Shown: positions 1-6,781, numbered from the stretch's first letter. The stretch is DNA of 19,233 bases from an uncultured Collinsella sp. (GCA_900552875.1 USCS01000008.1:1-19233), one strand, 5' to 3'. The notes: generated by a model from the sequence alone, not told the origin. A program made the numbers and translations.

Positions 1-92
1 TATATGGGACAGAGCCCGTTTCTATTTAGGTGGCGCGCCATCAGGTTAGCGCCCATCCCGTTTTTGGTTTGTCTCGTCCTCCAGTTTGTCTA

Positions 93-219
93 AATCTGTA
101 ACACCAAGACCGATATTTGGCATCTAACTGTTACAGATTGAGATGAAACTTAGGGTGTTTTAGGAATATCTTGATCTGTAACATGTAGAAGCGGAATAGG
201 CCTCTTGCTGTTACAGATC
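93..219. repeat. Two tandem inverted-repeat units built on TGTTACAGAT
   Basis: Unit 1 has perfect 11-base arms at 93-103 and 129-139. Unit 2 has perfect 11-base arms at 173-183 and 209-219. Both spacers are exactly 25 bases although their sequences differ. The outermost pair is A-T in unit 1 and G-C in unit 2, so pairing is kept while the base changes. The similarity runs a little beyond the arms, giving four half-sites of roughly TGTTACAGATyrAGAy, and an outer TTGTCTCG (69-76) matches CGAGACAA (219-226). The units could be operators for a dimeric regulator of a gene outside the window, or dispersed hairpin elements. No protein is implicated by the sequence. Confidence 0.8.
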
Positions 220-299
220 GAGACAAGGGCGGGTGCGGACCTGGATGTTCTGCTCGAGCGTGGATTTCTGGACACGCGAGCGAAGAAAATCTTCCGACC

Positions 300-319
300 G
301 GAGAACGAGCGTGGATAAT
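300..319 (+). repeat. Left copy of a 20-base direct repeat flanking the PTS module
   Basis: GGAGAACGAGCGTGGATAAT at 300-319 matches 4351-4370 at 18 of 20 positions. The core CGAGCGTGGAT also occurs at 255-265 and, inverted, around 4411-4421. The two 20-base copies bracket the glycosidase-PTS-RpiR module. Confidence 0.7.
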
Positions 320-376
320 TAACTTGGATAGGGAGCTAAGGTAAACACCGATTGTCTATCGAAGGCTTTAGAAACG

Positions 377-409
377 ACGACCCCGATTTCATTGTGGAAT
401 CGGGGTCGT
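377..409 (-). terminator. Hairpin terminator downstream of the PTS gene
   Basis: A 12-base-pair stem (377-388 with 398-409) closes a 9-base loop about 100 bases beyond the PTS stop codon. The stem is GC-rich. Short T tracts follow it on both strands (CGTTTGTG on plus, CGTTTCT on minus), so it may work in both directions. It most likely ends the glycosidase-PTS transcript. Confidence 0.7.
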
Positions 410-511
410 TTGTGCCTGAGGAATCCGAATGGATTAATCGAGCTCCTAAGGGACTTCTTGGGTTCTTGCTAATGGTCTGCCGAGGATGTCCCCAATGCAA
501 GCAGCGGGCAT

Positions 512-1912
512 CTACTCAATATAGTTGGGATTCTTCTTGATGATCACGCGTGCAGCGATGAACGAGACGACGATGGCGATGACGGCGACAACGCACGCCA
601 GTACGAAGTTGCCCATGGATCCATCGGGAGCGATAAAGATCAGCGCAGAAAGAAGACCGGGGCATGCTCCCGCAACATACTCCTTCAGGACGAAGATACC
701 TGCAGGGAGTCCCGCGCAGAGGGCGCCGATTGCCGTGCCGACAAGCAGGCGGGGACGCTCGATGAGGCAGCCGTAAAATGCGGGCTCAGTTACGCCACAG
801 AGTGCGGTGACGGCAACCGTGGTGACCATACCTCTCTTCTCCTTGTTGCCTTTCATTGCAGTTGCCAAGGCGAGACTCGTGCCGCCAATGCAGAGGTTTG
901 AGATGAAGCCAAAGATGATGGGCGCCCAGCCGAGCTGCGCCAAGCTCGTAACTTCGATCGCGATGTAGGCCTTATCAAGACCGAGCATGACAAAATAGGG
1001 GTTAAGGGCTGCAAGGATTGGAGTAGCGATAAATGCCACGTTATCCATGAGCCACGTGGCGGCATCACTCAGCGCGTAGCCCATCATGCTGCCGGCGGGG
1101 CCGAGGATAATCAGCTCAACAGGCACGACGATGAACATGGTGAGCAGCGGCTTCAAGAACAGTTTGGTAATGTCGGGGATGATTTTCTGAAGACCGCGAT
1201 CAACAAAGTACATGAACACAACGCCCAGTACGATTGGCACCACCGTGCTCGAGTAGTCATTCGTCGGGATGGGGATGCCAAGAAAGTCGAGACCCTCAGC
1301 ACCGCTAATAGACGAGCTAATCATGATTGCGCCCAGCAGTGCGCCCATGATAGGCTGCATCTTCATGACGGCGGCGAGCTGATAGCCGAGGTAAACGGGC
1401 AGGAAGCTAAATGAGGCGCTGAAGATCGCCAGCAGAACCTGGGCGGTTCCGCTATCGGTGCTCAATCCACAATAATTGACCAGGAGATTCTTGATCGAAA
1501 GAATGAGTCCGCCAACGATGAGCGCCGGGACGATGGGCATGAATACCTGTGCAGAGACGTTCCCGAATTTCTCAATCAAGCCCATGGCGGTGTTACCGCT
1601 TTTAATGCCTTCTGCAAGGTCTTTGGCGGTTTGGGCATCGTCGGCAACCGTGCCACCGCCGACTTCGATTCCCGCGAAGTCGAGGAAGTCGTTGTAAGCC
1701 TCGGTGACGTTGGGGCCGATGATCACCTGAAGCTGGCCACCGCTGACTACTGCCCCGAGCGCCTGGTCGGCCGATTTGGCGAGCTGGAGATCGATGATCG
1801 AGGTGTCTCGTGCGTCGATGCGAAGGCGCGTCGCACAATGAGTTACCGATGTAATGTTCTCTTTGCCGCCAACAGCCTTTAGGACTGTTTCGGACATTGC
1901 CTGATATTTCAT
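512..1912 (-). CDS. PTS beta-glucoside-type transporter, EIIBC
   Basis: A membrane permease of the phosphotransferase system that imports and phosphorylates a beta-glycoside. The N-terminal EIIB domain (about residues 1-85) contains VTHCATRLR, with the phosphorylated cysteine at residue 26. The EIIC domain (about 105-460) is a string of hydrophobic helices and has the family motif GVTEP at 373-377. At 466 residues it lacks the C-terminal EIIA domain found in full-length BglF/BglP (about 610-630), so an EIIA must come from elsewhere. The start at 1912 has an AGGAG site 6 bases upstream. That site overlaps the end of the glycosidase gene, whose stop codon is only 9 bases away, so the two genes form one operon. 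The family is secure; the exact sugar is not. Confidence 0.93.
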   Translation of the reverse strand: MKYQAMSETVLKAVGGKENITSVTHCATRLRIDARDTSIIDLQLAKSADQALGAVVSGGQLQVIIGPNVTEAYNDFLDFAGIEVGGGTVADDAQTAKDLAEGIKSGNTAMGLIEKFGNVSAQVFMPIVPALIVGGLILSIKNLLVNYCGLSTDSGTAQVLLAIFSASFSFLPVYLGYQLAAVMKMQPIMGALLGAIMISSSISGAEGLDFLGIPIPTNDYSSTVVPIVLGVVFMYFVDRGLQKIIPDITKLFLKPLLTMFIVVPVELIILGPAGSMMGYALSDAATWLMDNVAFIATPILAALNPYFVMLGLDKAYIAIEVTSLAQLGWAPIIFGFISNLCIGGTSLALATAMKGNKEKRGMVTTVAVTALCGVTEPAFYGCLIERPRLLVGTAIGALCAGLPAGIFVLKEYVAGACPGLLSALIFIAPDGSMGNFVLACVVAVIAIVVSFIAARVIIKKNPNYIE

Positions 1913-1921
1913 CTCTTTCTC

Positions 1922-3340
1922 CTAACCTTCCTGCTCCTGATACTTCGAGATAAGGTCTCGGTACCAATACCAGCTCTTTTTGGGGGTGCGCTCCAGATTG
2001 TTCTCGAAGTCGATATGGACAAGTCCGTATCGTTTTTCGTAGCCGTTGATCCAGCTATACAGATCCATCGTCGACCAGAGGTAGTAGCCCTCAACGCGCG
2101 CGCCGTCGCGCTTAGCCCTCATCATGTGCTCGATGAACTGGCCCAGAAGCTCGATGCGGTCATCATCGTGGATCATTCCGTCTGCGTCTGGTTGCTCATA
2201 GGCGCCATGTCCGTTTTCCGTAATAAAGATGCGGGGCGCGTCATAGCGCTCGTGGACATCCATGATGGTTGAATACATGCAACTTGGGAGTATTTCGCGG
2301 CCCCATTTATTGCGGGGAACATTGCTGTCGCGGGCGCTTTCAAACAAGGGCGCAATGCATTTTCCTTCGACCTTTTTGCTCGAACCGCCCTTATTGTTCG
2401 CCGAAACGGCAAGCTCTCCACCGTGCCAGTCGGTTACATACTCTCGGCAATACACGTTGAGTCCAATAAAATCGACTTTACCGTCGCTGAATTCTTCTAC
2501 GTCATTTGGGGATCGATAGAGCGAGACGCCAAGTTTTTCAAGGATTTCGTCCATTTCTGGCGGCAGTTGACCCTGAAGCGCTGGTGCCAGAATCATGCGA
2601 TTGGCGAAAAAGTCTGCGTATCGAAATACGTCATCGGGGTGCTCGGTTGCCGGGTCGAGTTCGACAACGCCGCCATCGTGGACGGCGCCGATGATGCCGT
2701 CGTAGCCCATTTGACGATATGCTCGGACTGCGAGTGCGCTTGCGCGCATCAGGTTGTACTGAAACTGCATGTACGACTGAACATCGAGCGATCGATTGGG
2801 GGGATAGTTGCCCAACATGTTTACGCAGTAGCTGTAGAAATGCGGCTCGTTAACGGTAGCCCAGATTTTGACGCGGTCTCCAAAGCGCTCAAAGCAAATC
2901 TTGGCGTATTTGCAGAACCACTCTGCCATGTCGTTGTTCAGCCATCCGCCTTTGCAAGCAAGCGTGAATGGCAGATCGTAATGGAACAGCGTAACGTTGG
3001 GCTCTATGCCATTTTCGAGGCAGCAATCAATGACCCGATTATAAAAATCGATACCCTCTTCATTCATTTTGCCGATACCGGTGGGGATGATTCGACTCCA
3101 TGAAAGAGAGAAGCGATAGGTGTTTTGTCCGCCTTCTTTCATCATGCGGATATCTTCTTCATAGCGATGGTAGAAGTCGCAAGATACATCACCGTCAACA
3201 TGGTTGATGTTCTTATTGCTTGTGTGGCTAAAGAAATCCCACTCACCAAGGCCTTTGCCGTCTTCGTTCCAGGCACCCTCGCACTGATAAGACGCCGTGG
3301 CGGAACCCCAGAGAAACGGCATGTTGTTCACGTTGCCCAT
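1922..3340 (-). CDS. GH1 6-phospho-beta-glycosidase (glucosidase or galactosidase)
   Basis: A cytosolic retaining glycosidase of family GH1, 472 residues, the usual length. The acid/base glutamate is E165 in ATVNEPH and the nucleophile is E375 in FITENG. The C-terminal segment YSWINGYEKRYG supplies S429, K436 and Y438, in the spacing known for the phosphate-binding residues of phospho-beta-galactosidase LacG. W430 follows the serine as in LacG, whereas typical 6-phospho-beta-glucosidases have a small residue there. It therefore acts on phosphorylated sugars delivered by the PTS permease downstream, but gluco versus galacto preference is open. I chose the ATG at 3340 because AAAGGGG lies 5 bases upstream; the ATG codons at 3355-3358 have no ribosome binding site. 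It is first in the operon and divergent from the RpiR regulator. Confidence 0.93.
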   Translation of the reverse strand: MGNVNNMPFLWGSATASYQCEGAWNEDGKGLGEWDFFSHTSNKNINHVDGDVSCDFYHRYEEDIRMMKEGGQNTYRFSLSWSRIIPTGIGKMNEEGIDFYNRVIDCCLENGIEPNVTLFHYDLPFTLACKGGWLNNDMAEWFCKYAKICFERFGDRVKIWATVNEPHFYSYCVNMLGNYPPNRSLDVQSYMQFQYNLMRASALAVRAYRQMGYDGIIGAVHDGGVVELDPATEHPDDVFRYADFFANRMILAPALQGQLPPEMDEILEKLGVSLYRSPNDVEEFSDGKVDFIGLNVYCREYVTDWHGGELAVSANNKGGSSKKVEGKCIAPLFESARDSNVPRNKWGREILPSCMYSTIMDVHERYDAPRIFITENGHGAYEQPDADGMIHDDDRIELLGQFIEHMMRAKRDGARVEGYYLWSTMDLYSWINGYEKRYGLVHIDFENNLERTPKKSWYWYRDLISKYQEQEG

Positions 3341-3407
3341 GAATCCCCTTTCCATCATTCAACACGGTGGATACGTGTGGCGGAATTATGATTAAGATGA
3401 CGTCAAC

Positions 3408-3460
3408 TGATTTGAATCATAGGAGAACGACCAAAGCTGTTTGATTCAATAAATGAATCA
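3408..3460. promoter_or_regulatory. Divergent control region with TGAATCA palindromes
   Basis: Between the divergent glycosidase and RpiR genes there is a 7-base inverted repeat TGATTCA-N5-TGAATCA at 3442-3460 and a second site TGATTTGAATCA at 3408-3419. RpiR-family regulators commonly bind such palindromes next to their own gene, so these are the best operator candidates. TTGACG on the minus strand (about 3400-3405) could be a -35 for the glycosidase operon, but no convincing -10 is paired with it. Confidence 0.55.
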
Positions 3461-3491
3461 TGATTTCGAGGAGAGCGGAAAGAGGGATCAC

Positions 3492-4325
3492 GTGAATATC
3501 AATGACTTCGATGTGCTCAATCGCATTAGCTCCATCATCAACAGCGAGTTTGGGTCAAACGATGCCGCCATCGCTCGATATCTCATCGCTCACATTAGGC
3601 GTTCGAGCGAAATCAATGTTGCCGCAATAACCCGCGATGCATTCGTGACCCGTTCCGCTGTTCGTCGTTTCTGCAATCGATTGGGCTACCAGTCTCTTAG
3701 CGATTTGAAAGAATCATTTACTCAGTCAGTCTTTCCAAGCGACTTAAGCCATCGAGAGGAGGAATTTGGCTACGAGGAGTACAGGGCAGAGCTCGACGTT
3801 CGCATGATCGAGATGTTCGCTGAGGTTGAAAGCGGCGTGTCCGATATCGCTATTAAGCATCTTGTCGACGAAATTGATGGCCATAAAAACGTTGAAATCT
3901 GGTGCACCAATAATGTGAGCGCCAATCTCGTACGATTTCAGCAGGAAATGTTTTATGCGGGCAAGATAGTTCGCATAGTTGCTGGGGCTAACGTCGCGGA
4001 ATTGAAAAACATGGGAGACGCTTCGCAGTCATTGATAATTCTCGTATCGGTCTCCGGGCTATTTGCGTCACAGGCGCGTGAGTATCTTGATTGCCGTTCG
4101 GGCAGGAAGATTCTAATTACTGCGTTTAGCAACGATGACAAATCGAGGTCTTTTGACCGTGTATATCGTCTTGGTAATGCGGGAAACGGAATTGACCGAC
4201 TCGGCGTTTATTCGAAATACGCCATGACTTTTTTTTTCGACTTGCTATCGTCGTGTTACTTGAGTCGCTACCCCTGCACCAAGGGGGAGCCGCTCTATGG
4301 GTCTACTTTGGCCTGGCCCGAGTAG
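3492..4325 (+). CDS. RpiR/MurR-family regulator with SIS domain
   Basis: A transcription factor for sugar metabolism. The N-terminal RpiR-type helix-turn-helix covers about residues 1-75 and includes the recognition stretch TRSAVRRFCNRLGYQSLSDL. The C-terminal half (about 110-245) reads as a SIS phosphosugar-binding domain: strand-rich segments IWCTNN, LIILVSVSG and ILITAFS, followed by a hydrophobic helix. It is divergent from the glycosidase-PTS operon and is the obvious local regulator, with a phosphosugar as probable effector. I prefer the GTG at 3492 because AAAGAGGG lies 5 bases upstream. The in-frame ATG at 3453 has no ribosome binding site and lies inside a palindrome that looks like an operator. 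Starting at 3453 would add 13 residues. Confidence 0.88.
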   Translation: MNINDFDVLNRISSIINSEFGSNDAAIARYLIAHIRRSSEINVAAITRDAFVTRSAVRRFCNRLGYQSLSDLKESFTQSVFPSDLSHREEEFGYEEYRAELDVRMIEMFAEVESGVSDIAIKHLVDEIDGHKNVEIWCTNNVSANLVRFQQEMFYAGKIVRIVAGANVAELKNMGDASQSLIILVSVSGLFASQAREYLDCRSGRKILITAFSNDDKSRSFDRVYRLGNAGNGIDRLGVYSKYAMTFFFDLLSSCYLSRYPCTKGEPLYGSTLAWPE

Positions 4326-4350
4326 TTGCGGCTTTACAGTTCTCTCGCCT

Positions 4351-4418
4351 GGAGAATGAACGTGGATAATCTGCCACTTTGGCCTTAGAGCCGCGCTAAA
4401 AGTGGGAGATAATCCACG
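4351..4418. repeat. Right copy of the flanking repeat, embedded in a long hairpin
   Basis: The right 20-base copy lies at 4351-4370. From 4361 to 4380 the sequence pairs with 4399-4418 at 18 of 20 positions, around an 18-base loop that begins GGCCTTAGAG. The arms carry CGTGGATAAT and its inverted version. No T tract follows, so a terminator role after the RpiR gene is doubtful. It looks like a mobile or dispersed intergenic element. Confidence 0.7.
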
Positions 4419-4636
4419 CTCGATCGTGGCGTGGAAGCCCGATCTCGACCTATATATAGGTGCAAATAAGCTGGTATCGAAGTTCGATACTGAAGGTGTA
4501 CTCCACTACAGCAAAGTGTTACCTTGGGAAACGTCACCTCAGTATCCAAAACCACTGTCCTTCATATCCAAACTCAATAAAACCGCAGGTCACGGCTATA
4601 TAGATACGCCCGGCACCGTGTATCTAGAGGTTTTCG

Positions 4637-4666
4637 TTGACAGCCCCCAAGGTGGCATCGTATTAT
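4637..4666 (+). promoter_or_regulatory. Strong sigma-70-type promoter of the tRNA-tuf operon
   Basis: TTGACA at 4637-4642 is followed after 18 bases by TATTAT at 4661-4666, about 60 bases before tRNA-Tyr. The -35 is a perfect consensus and is preceded by GTTTTCG. The promoter ahead of rpmG has the same layout and flank. Transcription should begin near 4673. Confidence 0.75.
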
Positions 4667-4728
4667 CTTCTTCGTTCGCGGGGGCGGCGGTCCAAAAGAC
4701 CAAAGGACCTGCGGATACTTGAACGATT

Positions 4729-4810
4729 GGGAGTTTGCCCGAGTGGTTAATGGGGACGGGCTGTAAACCCGTTGGCTCTGCCTACATAGGTTCGAATCCT
4801 ATAGCTCCCA
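4729..4810 (+). tRNA. tRNA-Tyr (anticodon GTA)
   Basis: An 82-base class II tRNA. The acceptor GGGAGTT pairs with AGCTCCC (one T-G wobble). The anticodon loop has GTA in GGGCTGTAAACCC. A long variable arm follows, then the TTCGAAT T-loop. The 3' CCA is not encoded (CCC follows the discriminator A), unlike the other three tRNAs here. It is the first gene of the operon. Confidence 0.96.
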
Positions 4811-4820
4811 CCCGTCAAGT

Positions 4821-4896
4821 GCCTGTATAGCTCAGTCGGTAGAGCACTTCGTTGGTAACGAAGAGGTCACCAGTTCAAGTCTGGTTGCAGGCTCCA
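4821..4896 (+). tRNA. tRNA-Thr (anticodon GGT)
   Basis: The acceptor GCCTGTA pairs with TGCAGGC (one T-G wobble). The anticodon stem CTTCG/CGAAG encloses TTGGTAA, giving anticodon GGT. The T-loop TTCAAGT is present and CCA is encoded at 4894-4896. It lies 10 bases after tRNA-Tyr in the same transcript. Confidence 0.96.
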
Positions 4897-4899
4897 TCC

Positions 4900-4976
4900 G
4901 GCGGTGTAGCTCAGTTGGTTAGAGCACACGGTTCATACCCGTGGCGTCACTGGTTCGAATCCAGTCACCGCTACCA
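4900..4976 (+). tRNA. tRNA-Met (anticodon CAT), elongator type
   Basis: The acceptor GGCGGTG pairs with CACCGCT, with a G-T wobble at the end. The anticodon stem CACGG/CCGTG encloses TTCATAC. The three consecutive G-C pairs typical of the initiator's anticodon stem are absent, so it is not tRNA-fMet. An isoleucine-2 tRNA also has a CAT gene anticodon, but the Thr-Met order matches other Actinobacteria and favours elongator Met. CCA is encoded at 4974-4976. Confidence 0.92.
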
Positions 4977-4987
4977 TAGGTAACACG

Positions 4988-5018
4988 GTGGCTTCTCAAT
5001 AGTATGTTGAGAGGCCAC
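4988..5018 (+). promoter_or_regulatory. Hairpin in the tuf leader
   Basis: A 12-base-pair stem with one wobble (4988-4999 with 5007-5018) and a 7-base loop lies between tRNA-Met and tuf. A shorter stem GTCCC/GGGAC follows at 5036-5050. There is no T tract, so termination is unlikely. RNA processing between the tRNAs and the tuf message, or mRNA stabilisation, is more plausible. Confidence 0.5.
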
Positions 5019-5072
5019 TATGGTATAAAGGCAAAGTCCCGTCCGGGGACGACCTGTTAAGAGGAGGGCTTT

Positions 5073-6263
5073 ATGGCCAAAGAGAAGTTTGAGCGCACTA
5101 AGCCGCATGTTAACATCGGCACCATTGGTCACGTCGACCACGGCAAGACCACGCTGACCGCTGCCATCACCAAGGTTCTCTCCGAGACCGAGGGCTGCAA
5201 GGCTGACTTCACTGCGTTCGAGAACATCGACAAGGCTCCCGAGGAGCGCGAGCGCGGCATTACGATTTCCGTCTCCCACGTTGAGTACGAGACCGCTGCC
5301 CGTCACTACGCTCACGTTGACTGCCCGGGCCACGCTGACTACGTCAAGAACATGATCTCCGGCGCTGCTCAGATGGACGGCGCTATCCTGGTCATCGCTG
5401 CTACCGACGGCCCCATGGCTCAGACCCGCGAGCACATCCTGCTCGCCCGTCAGGTCGGCGTTCCCTACATCGTCGTCTTCCTGAACAAGTGCGACATGGT
5501 CGACGATGACGAGCTCATCGACCTCGTCGAGATGGAGACCCGTGAGCTCCTCTCCGAGTACGATTTCCCCGGCGACGACATCCCCGTCATCCGTGGCTCC
5601 GCTCTGGGCGCTCTCGAGGGCGACGCCAAGTGGATGGACGCCATTCGCGAGCTCATGAAGGCCGTCGACGAGTACATCCCGACGCCTGCTCGTAACAACG
5701 ACCTCCCGTTCCTGATGGCCGTTGAGGACGTTATGACCATCTCCGGCCGTGGTACCGTTGCTACTGGCCGTGTCGAGCGCGGTGAGCTCAAGCTCAACGA
5801 GCCCGTCGAGATCGTCGGCATCAAGGATACCCAGAACACCGTCGTTACCGGTATCGAGATGTTCCGTAAGTCCATGGACTTCTGCGAGGCTGGCGACAAC
5901 GTCGGTCTGCTGCTCCGCGGCATCAAGCGTGAGGACATCGAGCGCGGCCAGGTTCTCTGCAAGCCCGGTTCGGTTACCCCGCACACCAAGTTCACCGGCG
6001 AGATCTACGTTCTGACCAAGGAGGAGGGCGGCCGTCACACCCCGTTCTTCGATGGTTATCGTCCTCAGTTCTACTTCCGTACCACCGACGTTACCGGTAC
6101 GGTCAAGCTCCCCGAGGGCACCGAGATGGCTATGCCTGGTGACCACATCACCATCGAGGGCGACCTCATCCACCCGATCGCCATGGAGGAGGGCCTGCGC
6201 TTCGCTATCCGCGAGGGTGGCCACACCGTCGGTTCGGGCATCGTCTCCACGATCATTGAGTAA
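5073..6263 (+). CDS. tuf: Elongation factor Tu
   Basis: The GTPase that carries aminoacyl-tRNA to the ribosome. It has 396 residues, the usual length. The G-domain motifs are intact: GHVDHGKT at 19-26, RGITI at 61-65 (switch I), DCPGH at 83-87, NKCD at 138-141 and SAL near 175. Two beta-barrel domains follow. The switch I segment reads ITISVSHVEYET, where many EF-Tu proteins have ITINTAHVEYET. GAGGAGG at 5061-5067 lies 5 bases before the ATG. It follows three tRNA genes in one transcript and ends at a strong terminator. It is not next to fusA, unlike tuf in the str operon; whether a second copy exists cannot be seen here. Confidence 0.99.
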   Translation: MAKEKFERTKPHVNIGTIGHVDHGKTTLTAAITKVLSETEGCKADFTAFENIDKAPEERERGITISVSHVEYETAARHYAHVDCPGHADYVKNMISGAAQMDGAILVIAATDGPMAQTREHILLARQVGVPYIVVFLNKCDMVDDDELIDLVEMETRELLSEYDFPGDDIPVIRGSALGALEGDAKWMDAIRELMKAVDEYIPTPARNNDLPFLMAVEDVMTISGRGTVATGRVERGELKLNEPVEIVGIKDTQNTVVTGIEMFRKSMDFCEAGDNVGLLLRGIKREDIERGQVLCKPGSVTPHTKFTGEIYVLTKEEGGRHTPFFDGYRPQFYFRTTDVTGTVKLPEGTEMAMPGDHITIEGDLIHPIAMEEGLRFAIREGGHTVGSGIVSTIIE

Positions 6264-6290
6264 ATTAGCTCTTTGATATAGCTGACTTAG

Positions 6291-6327
6291 AGAACCCGGC
6301 ACTTATATGGGTGCCGGGTTCTTTTCT
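6291..6327 (+). terminator. Rho-independent terminator after tuf
   Basis: A perfect 12-base-pair stem (6291-6302 with 6311-6322) encloses the 8-base loop TTATATGG, and T-rich TTCTTTTCT runs out of its right arm. It separates tuf from rpmG, so the following genes need their own promoter. Confidence 0.92.
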
Positions 6328-6467
6328 GCAATGGATATTGAGCCGTTGCTGGTGTCGAGAGGATCGATAATGGTCCTGGATGCACCGTCGATTAGCTCTC
6401 GATGGCTTCATTGATGTGTTCCAAATATGAATGGATCCACCGAGAACCAATTGACTCGAGGTTTTCA

Positions 6468-6497
6468 TTGACAGCACTTACGTGGAGCTGATAAAGT
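6468..6497 (+). promoter_or_regulatory. Promoter of the rpmG-tRNA-Trp-secE-nusG unit
   Basis: TTGACA at 6468-6473, 18 bases, then TAAAGT at 6492-6497. The -35 context GTTTTCATTGACAGC almost matches the tRNA-tuf promoter (GTTTTCGTTGACAGC) and the 18-base spacer is the same. Transcription should begin near 6504, about 40 bases before rpmG. Confidence 0.68.
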
Positions 6498-6542
6498 AAC
6501 AACTCGTGCCCGTACGGGGCGGAAATGAAAGGTTCAGGATAC

Positions 6543-6692
6543 ATGCGTACTCTAGTTACTCTTGCGTGCACTGAGTGCAAGCGCCGCAACTATACGACCA
6601 CCAAGAACAAGTCGACCATGCCTGATCGTATGGAGATCAAGAAGTATTGCCCCTGGTGCCGTCACCACACGCTGCACAAAGAGACTCGCTAG
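6543..6692 (+). CDS. rpmG: 50S ribosomal protein L33
   Basis: A 49-residue ribosomal protein of the large subunit, beginning MRTLVTLACTECKRRNYTT. It keeps both zinc-binding CxxC pairs (C9/C12 in CTEC, C36/C39 in CPWC), so it is the zinc-containing (C+) form. AGGA lies 3 bases and AAAGG about 10 bases before the ATG. It is followed by tRNA-Trp, secE and nusG, a conserved order in Actinobacteria. Identification is firm from the sequence itself. Confidence 0.96.
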   Translation: MRTLVTLACTECKRRNYTTTKNKSTMPDRMEIKKYCPWCRHHTLHKETR

Positions 6693-6705
6693 TCTCTAGT
6701 CACAT

Positions 6706-6781
6706 ACGCCAGTAGTTCAATTGGTAGAGCATCGGTCTCCAAAACCGAGTGTTGAGGGTTCGAGTCCTTCCTGGCGTGCCA
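6706..6781 (+). tRNA. tRNA-Trp (anticodon CCA)
   Basis: The acceptor ACGCCAG pairs perfectly with CTGGCGT. The anticodon stem TCGGT/ACCGA encloses CTCCAAA, giving anticodon CCA. The T-loop TTCGAGT is present. The discriminator is G, as usual for bacterial tRNA-Trp, and CCA is encoded at 6779-6781. It lies between rpmG and secE. Confidence 0.96.

Larger units (their letters stand above)
1..511. other. Non-coding stretch left of the PTS operon
   Basis: I see no convincing gene here. The stretch holds the TGTTACAGAT inverted-repeat pair (93-219), two copies of CGAGCGTGGAT (255-265 and 306-316) and a terminator hairpin (377-409). The left end may belong to the flank of a gene outside the window. 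Confidence 0.6.
4326..4728. other. Intergenic region between the RpiR gene and the tRNA-tuf operon
   Basis: This 403-base stretch carries the long inverted repeat (4361-4418) and the promoter of the tRNA-tuf operon (4637-4666). The middle (4420-4636) is less GC-rich than the neighbouring genes. I see no gene or clear structure in it. Confidence 0.6.

Noticed and set aside
93..219. CRISPR array
   Set aside because: The repeats are alternating inverted arms, not direct repeats, and only two units exist with equal 25-base spacers.
352..540. Open frame of 62 codons on the plus strand
   Set aside because: It runs through the terminator hairpin and into the antisense of the PTS gene end, and has no ribosome binding site.
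4402..4722. Open frame of 106 codons upstream of tRNA-Tyr
   Set aside because: Its GTG start lies inside the right arm of the long hairpin with no ribosome binding site. Its 3' part contains the tRNA-tuf promoter, and I recognise no domain.
4900..4976. Initiator tRNA-fMet
   Set aside because: The anticodon stem lacks the three consecutive G-C pairs of initiators, and the first acceptor pair is a G-T wobble rather than the initiator-type mismatch.
4971..6302. 443-codon open frame antisense to tuf
   Set aside because: A codon-bias shadow of tuf (strong third-position bias opens the opposite strand). It also reads across the tuf terminator.
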